Origin: Acidobacteriota bacterium
GTDB taxonomy: Bacteria > Acidobacteriota > Terriglobia > Terriglobales > SCQP01
NCBI GenBank assembly: GCA_021818645.1
Contig: JAKATS010000044.1
Span: forward strand, 1-7,712
Length of the DNA stretch: 7,712 nucleotides
Direction of reading: 5' to 3'
The notes under the pieces are model-generated. The model ran no database searches and was not told where the DNA came from. It saw nothing but the letters and a program-made list of their open reading frames with translations. Below, piece after piece: positions 1-6,406 of this stretch. The position numbers and the translations under genes were made by a program. The stretch's first letter is position 1, and each line of letters begins with the position of its first letter.

Positions 1-75
1 GTCGCAGCCGCGCTCGCCGCCTGCCACGACCTGCTCGCCGCCTCGGCTCCGGATTTCGCGGAGGCGGCGCCGTGA
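1..75 (+). CDS. 3' end of an unidentified gene (partial)
   Basis: Frame 1 is open from the left edge and encodes 24 residues ending in a TGA at 73-75. The visible tail is Ala-rich (it ends SAPDFAEAAP) and has no recognisable motif, so no function can be given. It is judged real because its stop overlaps the GTG start of the next gene by four bases (GTGA), a layout typical of translationally coupled operon genes, and because its third-codon positions are nearly all G or C, like the other genes here. It is probably the upstream member of the methyltransferase/DUF3108 operon. Confidence 0.6.
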   Translation, partial: VAAALAACHDLLAASAPDFAEAAP

Positions 76-641
76 AATTCATCTCCGGCCGCGCGCTGGC
101 CCGCTGGCGTGTGCCGCTCGGTTTTGCCGTCGCCGTCCTCTACGTCCTCCGCGCCCGCCCCACCTGGCCGGCGCTCGGGGCCGGCTTATTCATTGCCGCG
201 CTCGGCCTGCTCATGCGCGCCCTGGCGTCCGGCCATATTCAAAAAAATCAATCTCTCGCCGTCTCCGGACCCTATCGCTATTCCCGCAATCCCCTGTATT
301 TGGGCAGCCTGGGTCTGGCGCTCGGGTTCGTTATCGCCGCTCGTGACTGGCTCATGGCCCTGCTGGCCTTGGCTATGCTGGTCGGCGTCTATCTTCCTGT
401 GATTCGCACCGAGGAAGCTTATCTGTCCCAGCGCTTCGGCGCGGCCTTCGCGCAATATTGCCGCCACACGCCCCGGTTATTTCCTCGCCTGCTCCGCCGC
501 CCGCCGCCGGACGATCCGTCCTCGGGTTTTTCCTGGGCGCTCTACCTTCGCCACCGCGAGTACAATGCCTTCATAGGCTTTGCCCTGCTGGCGCTGTTGC
601 TGGCGGCAAAAATTTACTTCCGGATAGGTACGGTTGCATGA
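72..641 (+). CDS. Membrane methyltransferase, isoprenylcysteine/phospholipid methyltransferase-like
   Basis: A 189-residue integral membrane protein of the ICMT/PEMT-like superfamily, whose members transfer a methyl group from S-adenosylmethionine to lipid or lipidated substrates at the membrane. Seen: hydrophobic segments at about 14-27, 34-52, 76-90, 93-111 and 166-182; the superfamily signature GPYRYSRNPLYLG at 66-78; and the C-terminal cofactor-side motif with paired glutamates E114-E115 followed by L..RFG..F..Y and PRLFPRL. The extra tail after about 145, with HREYNAFIGF and one more membrane helix, goes beyond the minimal bacterial family core. The GTG start overlaps the preceding stop by four bases and gives a full-length first helix. 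Its own stop overlaps the next ATG. The substrate cannot be read from sequence; an envelope lipid or quinone-like molecule is as likely as a prenylated protein. Confidence 0.85.
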   Translation: MKFISGRALARWRVPLGFAVAVLYVLRARPTWPALGAGLFIAALGLLMRALASGHIQKNQSLAVSGPYRYSRNPLYLGSLGLALGFVIAARDWLMALLALAMLVGVYLPVIRTEEAYLSQRFGAAFAQYCRHTPRLFPRLLRRPPPDDPSSGFSWALYLRHREYNAFIGFALLALLLAAKIYFRIGTVA

Positions 642-1480
642 TCCAGGTCCGCGCCCGGTTGCGCCGGAAATTCCCAGCCTCCATGCCCCGTCTTGCATCG
701 CTGCAGGCGGCCGGGTGGTGCGGGCTGGTTCTGCTGCTGGCCGGTCTATCCATCGCGGCCGTCCGCTCCGCGGCTGCCGTGCCCGTCCGTGTCCGGATCG
801 CGCCCGGCGAGCGGCTGTACTATTCCGCCACCTGGCGGCTCTGGCCCGCCGGCCATGCCCTGCTCATGCTCGGCCGCCGCGGCCCGCGCCGTGAAATCAC
901 TTTTTCCGCCGCCTCGACCGGCGTGGTTTCCGTCTTGTTTCCCGTGCGTGACCAGATCGAATCGTTTTACCACCCCCATAGCTTCTGCACCCAAAGCACG
1001 CACAAGCATACGCTCGAGGGCCGGCGCAAACTGCGCACCCGCATCGTCTTTCATACCCGCGCCCGCTTTCTGCAGCTGCAGGAAACCCGGCTGCAGGGCC
1101 CCCGTGCAATATCCAAAAATATTACCCGCCCCATTCCCGGCTGTGTCCTCGACCTGTTCACCGCTCTTTATTACGTGCGCAGTCTGCCGCTCAAAATCGG
1201 CGAAGTGTACAACTTCCCCGTCAACGAAGGCGGGCGGACGGTGGAAGTAAAACTGGTTCCCGATCTCAAGGAAACCGTGATTACCCCCGCCGGCACCTTT
1301 CATACCATCCGCGCCGTGCCCCATATTTTTCATACCGCCGTGTTTCACCGTCCCGGCAAGCTTTGGATCTGGTTCAGTGACGATAAACTCCATCTTCCCG
1401 TCATGGTCAAAGCCCAGGTACAGTGGGGAACGATCATCGCCCATCTCACTCGCTACGTTGAGCCTCCCGCCGGACGGTAA
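638..1480 (+). CDS. Exported DUF3108 domain protein
   Basis: A 280-residue protein with an N-terminal hydrophobic export segment (about 26-48, ending SAAA) followed by a DUF3108 domain. Matches to the family include ERLYYSATWRLWPAG near 58-72, the central DLFTALYYVRSLPLKIGE (172-189), TPAGTFHTIRAVP (216-228), and the end block LWIWFSDDKLHLPVMVKAQ (242-260). DUF3108 proteins are periplasmic or outer-envelope proteins of unknown biochemical function with a predicted beta-rich fold. The frame is open upstream to 458, but ATG 638 is chosen because it overlaps the methyltransferase stop by four bases (ATGA), which implies coupled translation; ATG 683 would give a more compact signal peptide and is the alternative. 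No clear ribosome binding site precedes either start. Coupling to a membrane methyltransferase suggests a role in envelope biogenesis, by inference only. Confidence 0.85.
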   Translation: MIQVRARLRRKFPASMPRLASLQAAGWCGLVLLLAGLSIAAVRSAAAVPVRVRIAPGERLYYSATWRLWPAGHALLMLGRRGPRREITFSAASTGVVSVLFPVRDQIESFYHPHSFCTQSTHKHTLEGRRKLRTRIVFHTRARFLQLQETRLQGPRAISKNITRPIPGCVLDLFTALYYVRSLPLKIGEVYNFPVNEGGRTVEVKLVPDLKETVITPAGTFHTIRAVPHIFHTAVFHRPGKLWIWFSDDKLHLPVMVKAQVQWGTIIAHLTRYVEPPAGR

Positions 1481-1602
1481 AGGAGTCGGGCCGGGGGTTT
1501 GAATACTGACGCACATTCGCCCTGCCAGGGGTATCAAATTCGTACCCAGCTTAGGGCTTTTTCCCCTATATCCTGCCGGTCGCACTCGCTATACTGCTAT
1601 CC
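1481..1602. other. Intergenic gap with three small inverted repeats
   Basis: This 122-base gap between the DUF3108 and GH18 genes holds three consecutive dyads: CCCT-gcc-AGGG (1520-1530), GGGTA-N9-TACCC (1529-1547) and TAGGG-N7-CCCTA (1552-1568). The first two share GGG bases, so only one of them could fold at a time. None is followed by a clean T-run, so a strong intrinsic terminator is not supported. They lie just upstream of a possible -10 element at 1590-1595 and could be an operator, a weak 3' end for the DUF3108 transcript, or chance in GC-rich DNA. No gene is seen in the gap. Confidence 0.35.
1590..1595 (+). promoter_or_regulatory. Possible -10 element of the GH18 gene
   Basis: TATACT matches the TATAAT consensus at five of six bases. 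The GTG start of the GH18 gene lies eight bases after its end, so transcription would begin at or beside the start codon and give a leaderless message. This agrees with the lack of any Shine-Dalgarno sequence before the GTG. There is no recognisable -35 hexamer at the usual spacing, so the call is tentative. Confidence 0.4.
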
Positions 1603-2796
1603 GTGGTGTTTCGGCGCGGTCATTTAATTCCCCATCTGTTACGGGGTTTCTGCGCGCTGAGTTTATGGGTATGTTTGATCCCGCTGATGGTGCGTGCGCA
1701 GACCATCAGCCGCCGCCGCGACCAGGCCATCTTTTACACCCTCGATGATCCCGCCGGCCTGGCCAGTTTTCTCGCCCATGCGCGGCATATCACCACCATC
1801 GCGCCCCAGGACTTTTCGCTCGACTACTGGGGCCTGCTGCGCGGCTCCATCTCGCCCGAACTGCTGCAGGCCGCCCGGCAGTATCACATCCGGGTCATGC
1901 CGCTGGTAATCAATCGCGGCTTCGCCGCCTGGCAGGCCACCCGGATGCTGGAAAGTCCCGCCGCCCGCGACCGCGCCATCGGCGCCCTGGTCGCGACCGC
2001 ACGGCGTTTATCGCTCGCCGGCTGGCAGCTCGACTTCGAAGGCCTGCCCTGGACCGACCGCCGCCTGCTGACCCGCTTCGTCGCCCAGGCCGCCCGCGCT
2101 CTGCACCGCCATGGCAAAGTGCTCAGCGTTGCCGTCGCCGCTCGCGTGAATGATATTCACAACGGAATTTACCGGAACTTCTCCGGCGTTTACGACTACG
2201 CCGCCCTGGCCCGTAACTGCGATTTTCTCAGCCTGATGGCGTATCCCGAATCCGGCCGCCATCATCCCGGACCCTTGGCCAGTTATCCCTGGGTCGCCCA
2301 GGTGCTGGCCTATGTTCTGCGCCAGGTCCCGCCCGATAAAATCTCGCTCGGAATTCCCGATTATCAAACCGACTGGGGCTATCACCGCATCCGCATCACC
2401 TTCTGGCATCGCGTCGGTCGGCGTATCTATCGCCACTTCCGCTGGATCTGGCGGCTCATCGGCTTGGACGGCCAGGCGCATACCCACCCCGGCCGCCTGC
2501 ATTGGGACCCGGCCCTGCGCTCCGCCTACCGGGTCTATGGCCATCATCTCGATCGTCATATCATCTGGGTCGAAACCCCGCGCAGTATCGCCGCCAACCT
2601 CGATCTCGTTTCCATCTATCACCTGCGCGGTTATTCCATCTGGCGCCTGGGCCTCGAAGATCCCCGCCTGTGGTCCCGCTTGCCCATCATGGCTCCGCCG
2701 CTGCGCCTGACCACCGCCCAGGCCGCTCCCCCGCGCCACGAGCTGCCTCGCCTGCGCCCGCATGGAGTCAGAAACCTTCTGCGCGCCAGCCGCTGA
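1603..2796 (+). CDS. Secreted GH18-type glycosidase (chitinase/peptidoglycan glucosaminidase-like)
   Basis: A 397-residue protein with a signal peptide (basic start, hydrophobic core at about 16-30, likely cleavage after VRA at 32) and a GH18-like TIM barrel. The catalytic strand reads AGWQLDFEGL at 139-148: the DFE core with presumed acid E146 is kept, but the first two aspartates of the usual DGxDxDxE are Ala139 and Gln142. Other family hallmarks are the LMAYPES strand (211-217; the MxYD region), GPLASYPWVAQVL (223-235), DKISLGIPDYQTDW (245-258), the IIWVETPRSI edge (320-329) and the final GYSIWRLGLEDP (343-354). This set most resembles the YaaH/SleL-like branch, which cuts GlcNAc bonds in chitin or peptidoglycan. 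An Arg/Trp-rich stretch at 262-287 looks like an insert. GTG 1603 is the only usable start in the frame, which is closed by a TAG at 1552; GTG 1606 is equivalent. The product is probably periplasmic or secreted. Confidence 0.82.
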   Translation: MVFRRGHLIPHLLRGFCALSLWVCLIPLMVRAQTISRRRDQAIFYTLDDPAGLASFLAHARHITTIAPQDFSLDYWGLLRGSISPELLQAARQYHIRVMPLVINRGFAAWQATRMLESPAARDRAIGALVATARRLSLAGWQLDFEGLPWTDRRLLTRFVAQAARALHRHGKVLSVAVAARVNDIHNGIYRNFSGVYDYAALARNCDFLSLMAYPESGRHHPGPLASYPWVAQVLAYVLRQVPPDKISLGIPDYQTDWGYHRIRITFWHRVGRRIYRHFRWIWRLIGLDGQAHTHPGRLHWDPALRSAYRVYGHHLDRHIIWVETPRSIAANLDLVSIYHLRGYSIWRLGLEDPRLWSRLPIMAPPLRLTTAQAAPPRHELPRLRPHGVRNLLRASR

Positions 2797-2806
2797 TCTG
2801 GCTATT

Positions 2807-3733
2807 TCACATCCGTCCCAGCGCCTGCCTTATATTCCCCTTCGCCTTGGCCAGCCGCGCACGGCCTTCCTGCAATGAAACCCGTCCCAGCTCGGCCATC
2901 AGCGCCAGCTTCAGATCTCCGCCCGCCCGCTTGAGTTTTTTTTCCGCCGCCTTCAATTCCATCCCCGCGGCCTGGGCCAGAATGCGAGCCGCCCGCCCGC
3001 GTAGTTTGGCGTTGCTGGCGCGTACCTCGACCATCCACGGCCCATAGACCCTCCCGGCCCGCGCCATCGCTGCGGTGGAAAGCATATTAAGAATCAGCTT
3101 TTGCGCCGTGCCCGCCTTCAGCCGCGTCGAACCGGAAACCACCTCGGCGCCCGTCACCGCTTCAATGGCGATCTCCGCCGCCCGGGCCAGCGGAGAATTT
3201 CGCGTGCAGGCCACCGCGATCGTCGCCGCGCCCTTTTTCCGGGCATAGTGCAGCGCGCCGATCGTATATGGCGTGCGGCCGCTGGCGGCGATGCCCACGA
3301 CCACATCGCTCGCTCCCACCCCGATCCGTTCCAGATCGCGCCGTCCCAGCGCCGCATGATCTTCCGCGTCTTCGCTGGCCGCCACCAGAGCCTTGTCGCC
3401 GCCCGCAATCACGCCCCGGATGCGGCTGGCCGGCACATGAAACGTCGGCGGGCATTCGCTGGCGTCCAGCACCCCCAGCCGGCCGCTGGTTCCCGCCCCT
3501 ACATAGATCAGCCGGCCGCCCCTTTGCCATCGCTCCACCATCACCTCCACCGCCCGCGCGATCGCCGGCAGCGCCCGGCCCACCGCCCTCACCGCGTTGC
3601 GGTCCTCGCGGTGCATCAGCGCCACGATCTGCCGGCTCGGCATCGCATCCAGCGCCCGGCTCGCCGGCAGCACCGCTTCCGTGGCCAGCTTCTGCAGCTT
3701 CGATAACGATTCGGATTTTGCTGCTCTCGGCAT
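2807..3733 (-). CDS. murQ: N-acetylmuramic acid 6-phosphate etherase
   Basis: MurQ removes the D-lactyl ether from MurNAc-6-phosphate to give GlcNAc-6-phosphate in the cytoplasm, a step in cell-wall recycling and MurNAc use. The 308-residue protein has the expected length and one SIS sugar-phosphate isomerase domain. Seen: GGRLIYVGAGTSGRLGVLD (72-90), ASECPPTF (91-98) whose E93 aligns with the catalytic glutamate E83 of the E. coli enzyme, SEDAEDHAALG (120-130) with E124 in the place of E114, DVVVGIAASGRTPY (143-156), and GSTRLKAGTAQKLILNML (201-218). The C-terminal part has the usual helical region ending GNIRQALGRM. The frame extends 49 codons upstream, but those residues lie inside the preceding gene; ATG 3733, 20 bases after the symporter stop, gives the family length. 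It is the second gene of that operon and converges on the GH18 gene with a 10-base gap. No kinase making its substrate is in the window. Confidence 0.96.
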   Translation of the reverse strand: MPRAAKSESLSKLQKLATEAVLPASRALDAMPSRQIVALMHREDRNAVRAVGRALPAIARAVEVMVERWQRGGRLIYVGAGTSGRLGVLDASECPPTFHVPASRIRGVIAGGDKALVAASEDAEDHAALGRRDLERIGVGASDVVVGIAASGRTPYTIGALHYARKKGAATIAVACTRNSPLARAAEIAIEAVTGAEVVSGSTRLKAGTAQKLILNMLSTAAMARAGRVYGPWMVEVRASNAKLRGRAARILAQAAGMELKAAEKKLKRAGGDLKLALMAELGRVSLQEGRARLAKAKGNIRQALGRM

Positions 3734-3753
3734 GGTGTAGCTCGTTTGCTGTC

Positions 3754-5202
3754 TTAAGTCGTCTGGTACAGCGGCTCCAGTTTTTCCGGGCTGGGCGCCG
3801 GCGTGCACCAGCTGCCCACCAGCAGCGCCAGCACGGAAACCGCCATCGCCGGATAGATCGCATCCATGCTCCGCATCCAATGCAGGATCGCTGCCGGCGC
3901 TCCCGTTCCTCGCCTGGCAATGAGCGGAATCACATTCCAGCCCACCGTGACGACAATGCCCAGTCCCACCGAAATCGCTGCGCCCTGCCGCGTGGCCCGC
4001 TTCCAGAAAAACGCCGCCATCACCACCGGCGTGATCGCCGCGCTATAGACCGTGTACGCATACAGCATCACGGTCAGGACCGACGCTTGCCTCGTCTGCG
4101 CCAGGGCGAACATTCCCAGCAGCACCACGATCCAGCGGCTGGCGATCAGAATTTCCTTTTCCCCGGCCTGCGGGCGGATCCAGCGCGCATACACGTCGTG
4201 CACCAGATTGGTGGCCGGGGAAAACAGGTAATTATTCCCGGTGGAAACCACCTTGGCGAAAATCGCTCCCATCAGCAACGCACCCAGCCACACCGGCAGG
4301 CCGTGCCGCGCCGTATAGGCGATGATTTCCCGCGGCTTCAGCCCCGGCGTGCCGTGGTACAGCGCCGATCCGATCACCGCCAGCACCACGATCACCGTCT
4401 CCAGTATGACGGTGCCGATCACCCAGCCCACCACCGCCCGCCGTGCGTCCCGCGGCGAGCGTGCGGAAAAAAACTTCTGGTACATGTTCTGGTTGCCCAG
4501 CATCAGCAGGAAAACCGGCAGAAAATACCCCAGCGCCTGCCAGATCGAAAGCCTGCCCAGCACTTCGAAATGCGTGGCCGGCAGCGCCCGCTCGACCCCC
4601 GTCCAGCCGCCGGCATGCGCCAGCAGAACCGGCAAAGCCGCCAGCAGTCCCACCGTGGCGATCAGCCCGATTGCCACATCCAGGTACGCGATCGAGCTCA
4701 TGCCCGCCAGCGCGGTGAAGGCAATGACAAATCCGGCGATGATCGCCGTCCCCTGCGTCGGCGTGACTCCGGTGATCAGCGCCAGTATGTCCCCGCCGCC
4801 TTTGAATTGATACGAAGTGATCGCGGTATAGGCCAGCAGAATGGCGATGATGCCCATCAGCCGCGTCGCCGGCCCGAATCTGGTTTCCAGCAGGTCGGGA
4901 ATCGTATATTGCGCAAAGCGTCGCGCCCGCGGCGCGACAAAATAAATAATGATCAGCCCGGCCCAGCCGCCCGCCGGCATCCACAGCGCCGCCATTCCGT
5001 TATGAAAGGCGTTTTCGGCGCCCGCAAACAGGCTGCCCGCTCCGATCCAGCTCGACAGCAGTGTAAAGATCAATACTCCGGCCGGCAGGCTGCGCCCGGC
5101 CACCAGAAAATCCGTGCCCGTATGCGTGCGCCGCAGCCGCGCCAGGCTGATGGCCACCAGTCCCGCCGACAGCAGCACCAGTACCCAGAGATAAGGGTTC
5201 AT
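3754..5202 (-). CDS. Sodium:solute symporter (SSS family), probably amino sugar uptake
   Basis: A 482-residue, highly hydrophobic transporter of the SSS (SGLT-like, LeuT-fold) family with roughly 13 membrane segments starting right at the N-terminus. Signatures: FTLLSSWIGAGSLFAGAENA (46-65) in the first core helix, IPDLLETRFGP (101-111), LGNQNMYQKFFSARSPRDAR (235-254), and IFAKVVSTGNNYLFSPATNL (314-333), which carries the Ser-Thr pair (320-321) of the conserved Na+ site. ATG 5202 is chosen because SSS proteins begin with a helix. An in-frame ATG at 5277 would add 25 polar residues and is less likely. No good ribosome binding site or promoter is visible before 5202. The stop is 20 bases before murQ, so the two are probably cotranscribed. 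The neighbour suggests import of MurNAc, anhydro-MurNAc or a related muropeptide sugar; that substrate is an inference, because SSS substrates cannot be read from sequence. Confidence 0.92.
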   Translation of the reverse strand: MNPYLWVLVLLSAGLVAISLARLRRTHTGTDFLVAGRSLPAGVLIFTLLSSWIGAGSLFAGAENAFHNGMAALWMPAGGWAGLIIIYFVAPRARRFAQYTIPDLLETRFGPATRLMGIIAILLAYTAITSYQFKGGGDILALITGVTPTQGTAIIAGFVIAFTALAGMSSIAYLDVAIGLIATVGLLAALPVLLAHAGGWTGVERALPATHFEVLGRLSIWQALGYFLPVFLLMLGNQNMYQKFFSARSPRDARRAVVGWVIGTVILETVIVVLAVIGSALYHGTPGLKPREIIAYTARHGLPVWLGALLMGAIFAKVVSTGNNYLFSPATNLVHDVYARWIRPQAGEKEILIASRWIVVLLGMFALAQTRQASVLTVMLYAYTVYSAAITPVVMAAFFWKRATRQGAAISVGLGIVVTVGWNVIPLIARRGTGAPAAILHWMRSMDAIYPAMAVSVLALLVGSWCTPAPSPEKLEPLYQTT

Positions 5203-5300
5203 ATCCGGGGTGCGGCCGGGCCGGGAACCCCATCCTTTATGGTTTCTTGATTGCGCACTTATCCCGAATTCTGGCATGGCGAAGCTGCGGCCCCGCCATA
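5203..5300. other. Gap between the TPR gene and the symporter gene
   Basis: Ninety-eight bases separate the TPR gene stop from the symporter start on the minus strand. The only dyads seen are ATGGCG-N12-CGCCAT (5276-5299) and GGGGT-N15-ACCCC around 5206-5230. Neither has a T-run, so no terminator is called. Weak -10-like strings (CATAAA at 5241-5236, GATAAG nearby on the minus strand) lack a matching -35. The symporter-murQ pair may start from here or by read-through from queC. Confidence 0.3.
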
Positions 5301-6404
5301 TCAGTGCTGGTGTACGTTCGTTTGCACCGGGCCGGTCAGCGCTTGGATGCTGGCCTGCGCCTCGCCTACATTGGGGCCGTTGGGATCGAGGGCGATATAT
5401 TTCTTGAACGCCTCGATCGTGCCCGGCGCGGGTACTACCTTCCCGGTTTTTGGATCCACGCTGGCTTTGTTCATCAGGCTCATGGCTTTAATAAACCAGG
5501 CATTGGAATTATTCGGATCGGCGGCGAGGGCTTTCTCGGCATATTTCAGCGCCGCGTCGCTCTGGTTGGAGTTGTAAAAAATCACCGCCTCATTCGAATA
5601 CGCCAGCCCCGCCTGGCCGGGGTCGAGCGCGACGGCTTTTTTGAAGTTGGCCTCCGCCGCCGGAATCTGCCCCGCGTTGGCCTGTGCCGTCGCCAGTCCC
5701 GAATAGTAGCTGGCCACGGCTTTTTTCTCCGGCAGCGGAGTCGCCGCCGTCACCGGCCTCATCGCAATGGCTTTCTGGTACGCCGGAATCGCCTGGGTCC
5801 ACATCTTGCCGCCGCTGTAGTCGTTGCCCAGCGTGGCATACAGCAGCGCATGCGTCTGATCCAGCGATATCGCCTTTTGCATCAGTTGCGCCGCCTGCTG
5901 CCACTGCCCTTGCACCGCCAGTTGATGGTTCTCGATCAGCATCTGGTTCAGTTGGCCGACCTTGGCGTTTTCCTTCATGGCTTTCAGCCGTTCGGCCAGG
6001 GCCTTCTTGTACTTGGCCAGCTCTTTTGCGTTCATTTTGGCGGCATTGACCGGCTGGTGCTCCAGTTGCTGCAGGTTGAAGTTGACGTGCAGCACCTGCC
6101 CATACTGCGTGTGAACTTTATTCCAGGTGTACAGCGCTTTGCCCGTCTTGGGGTCATAGACGGTGATGTTATATTCCCCGAACGGCAGCCCGTAATGGCC
6201 ATACTGGCCTTTTTTATTGGTCTTGACCTGATAGGTCCCGCTGATATCCGTGCGATGAAATTTGACCACCGCGCCCGCCAGCGGCTTGCCGTTGGCGCCG
6301 ATCACCCTGCCCTTGACTCCCGTCACCTGGGCCCAGCCCGCCAGCGAACTCAATAGCAGAATGCCCGCCAGACCGGCCATGTGGATTCCCAACCTGCGTT
6401 TCAT
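5301..6404 (-). CDS. Secreted CarboxypepD_reg-TPR protein
   Basis: A 367-residue exported protein with no predicted catalytic site. In order: a signal peptide (MKRR start, hydrophobic core at about 9-22, likely cleavage after AGWA at 25); a carboxypeptidase regulatory-like beta domain (about 28-112; GVKGRVIGANGKPLAGAVV at 29-47 and GQYGHYGLPFGEYNITVYD at 66-84); a Lys/Ala-rich helical linker (about 122-150); and about five tetratricopeptide units (roughly 151-184, 185-218, 230-263, 266-299 and 300-341). The units show the usual W/G/Y...A...P pattern, for example KAIAMRP, KAVALDP, KALAADP and KYIALDP. Such proteins are common in acidobacteria and probably act as periplasmic or surface scaffolds. 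ATG 6404 is preferred over ATG 6410 because GAGGAG at 6418-6413 is eight bases from the former and only two from the latter. It follows queC with a 2-base gap, so it is cotranscribed. Confidence 0.85.
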   Translation of the reverse strand: MKRRLGIHMAGLAGILLLSSLAGWAQVTGVKGRVIGANGKPLAGAVVKFHRTDISGTYQVKTNKKGQYGHYGLPFGEYNITVYDPKTGKALYTWNKVHTQYGQVLHVNFNLQQLEHQPVNAAKMNAKELAKYKKALAERLKAMKENAKVGQLNQMLIENHQLAVQGQWQQAAQLMQKAISLDQTHALLYATLGNDYSGGKMWTQAIPAYQKAIAMRPVTAATPLPEKKAVASYYSGLATAQANAGQIPAAEANFKKAVALDPGQAGLAYSNEAVIFYNSNQSDAALKYAEKALAADPNNSNAWFIKAMSLMNKASVDPKTGKVVPAPGTIEAFKKYIALDPNGPNVGEAQASIQALTGPVQTNVHQH

Positions 6405-6406
6405 TG

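Noticed and set aside
746..1585. A 279-residue open frame on the minus strand over the DUF3108 gene.
   Set aside because: The plus strand has clear DUF3108 motifs and operon-type overlap; the minus translation is low-complexity Gly/Ala/Pro without family features.
1499..1627. A 42-codon TTG-started frame after AGGAG (1481-1485) in the gap before the GH18 gene.
   Set aside because: The spacing of 13 bases is too long, the start is rare, and the frame overlaps the GH18 start with no recognisable product.
3268..5250. A 660-residue open frame on the plus strand, opposite the symporter and murQ.
   Set aside because: It lies antisense to two confidently identified genes, its product is rich in Arg, His, Pro and Gln with no domain, and such long antisense frames are common in GC-rich genes because stop codons are rare there.
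5203..5277. Longer symporter starting at ATG 5277.
   Set aside because: It adds 25 polar residues before the first membrane helix, unlike SSS family proteins, and has no ribosome binding site.
5276..5299. Inverted repeat ATGGCG-N12-CGCCAT after the TPR gene, considered as a terminator.
   Set aside because: The stem is only six pairs with a 12-base loop and no T-run on the minus strand.
5247..6356. A 369-residue open frame on the plus strand, opposite the TPR gene.
   Set aside because: The minus-strand frame has a signal peptide, a CarboxypepD_reg domain and TPR units; the plus-strand translation is Arg/His/Gly/Leu-rich with no motif.
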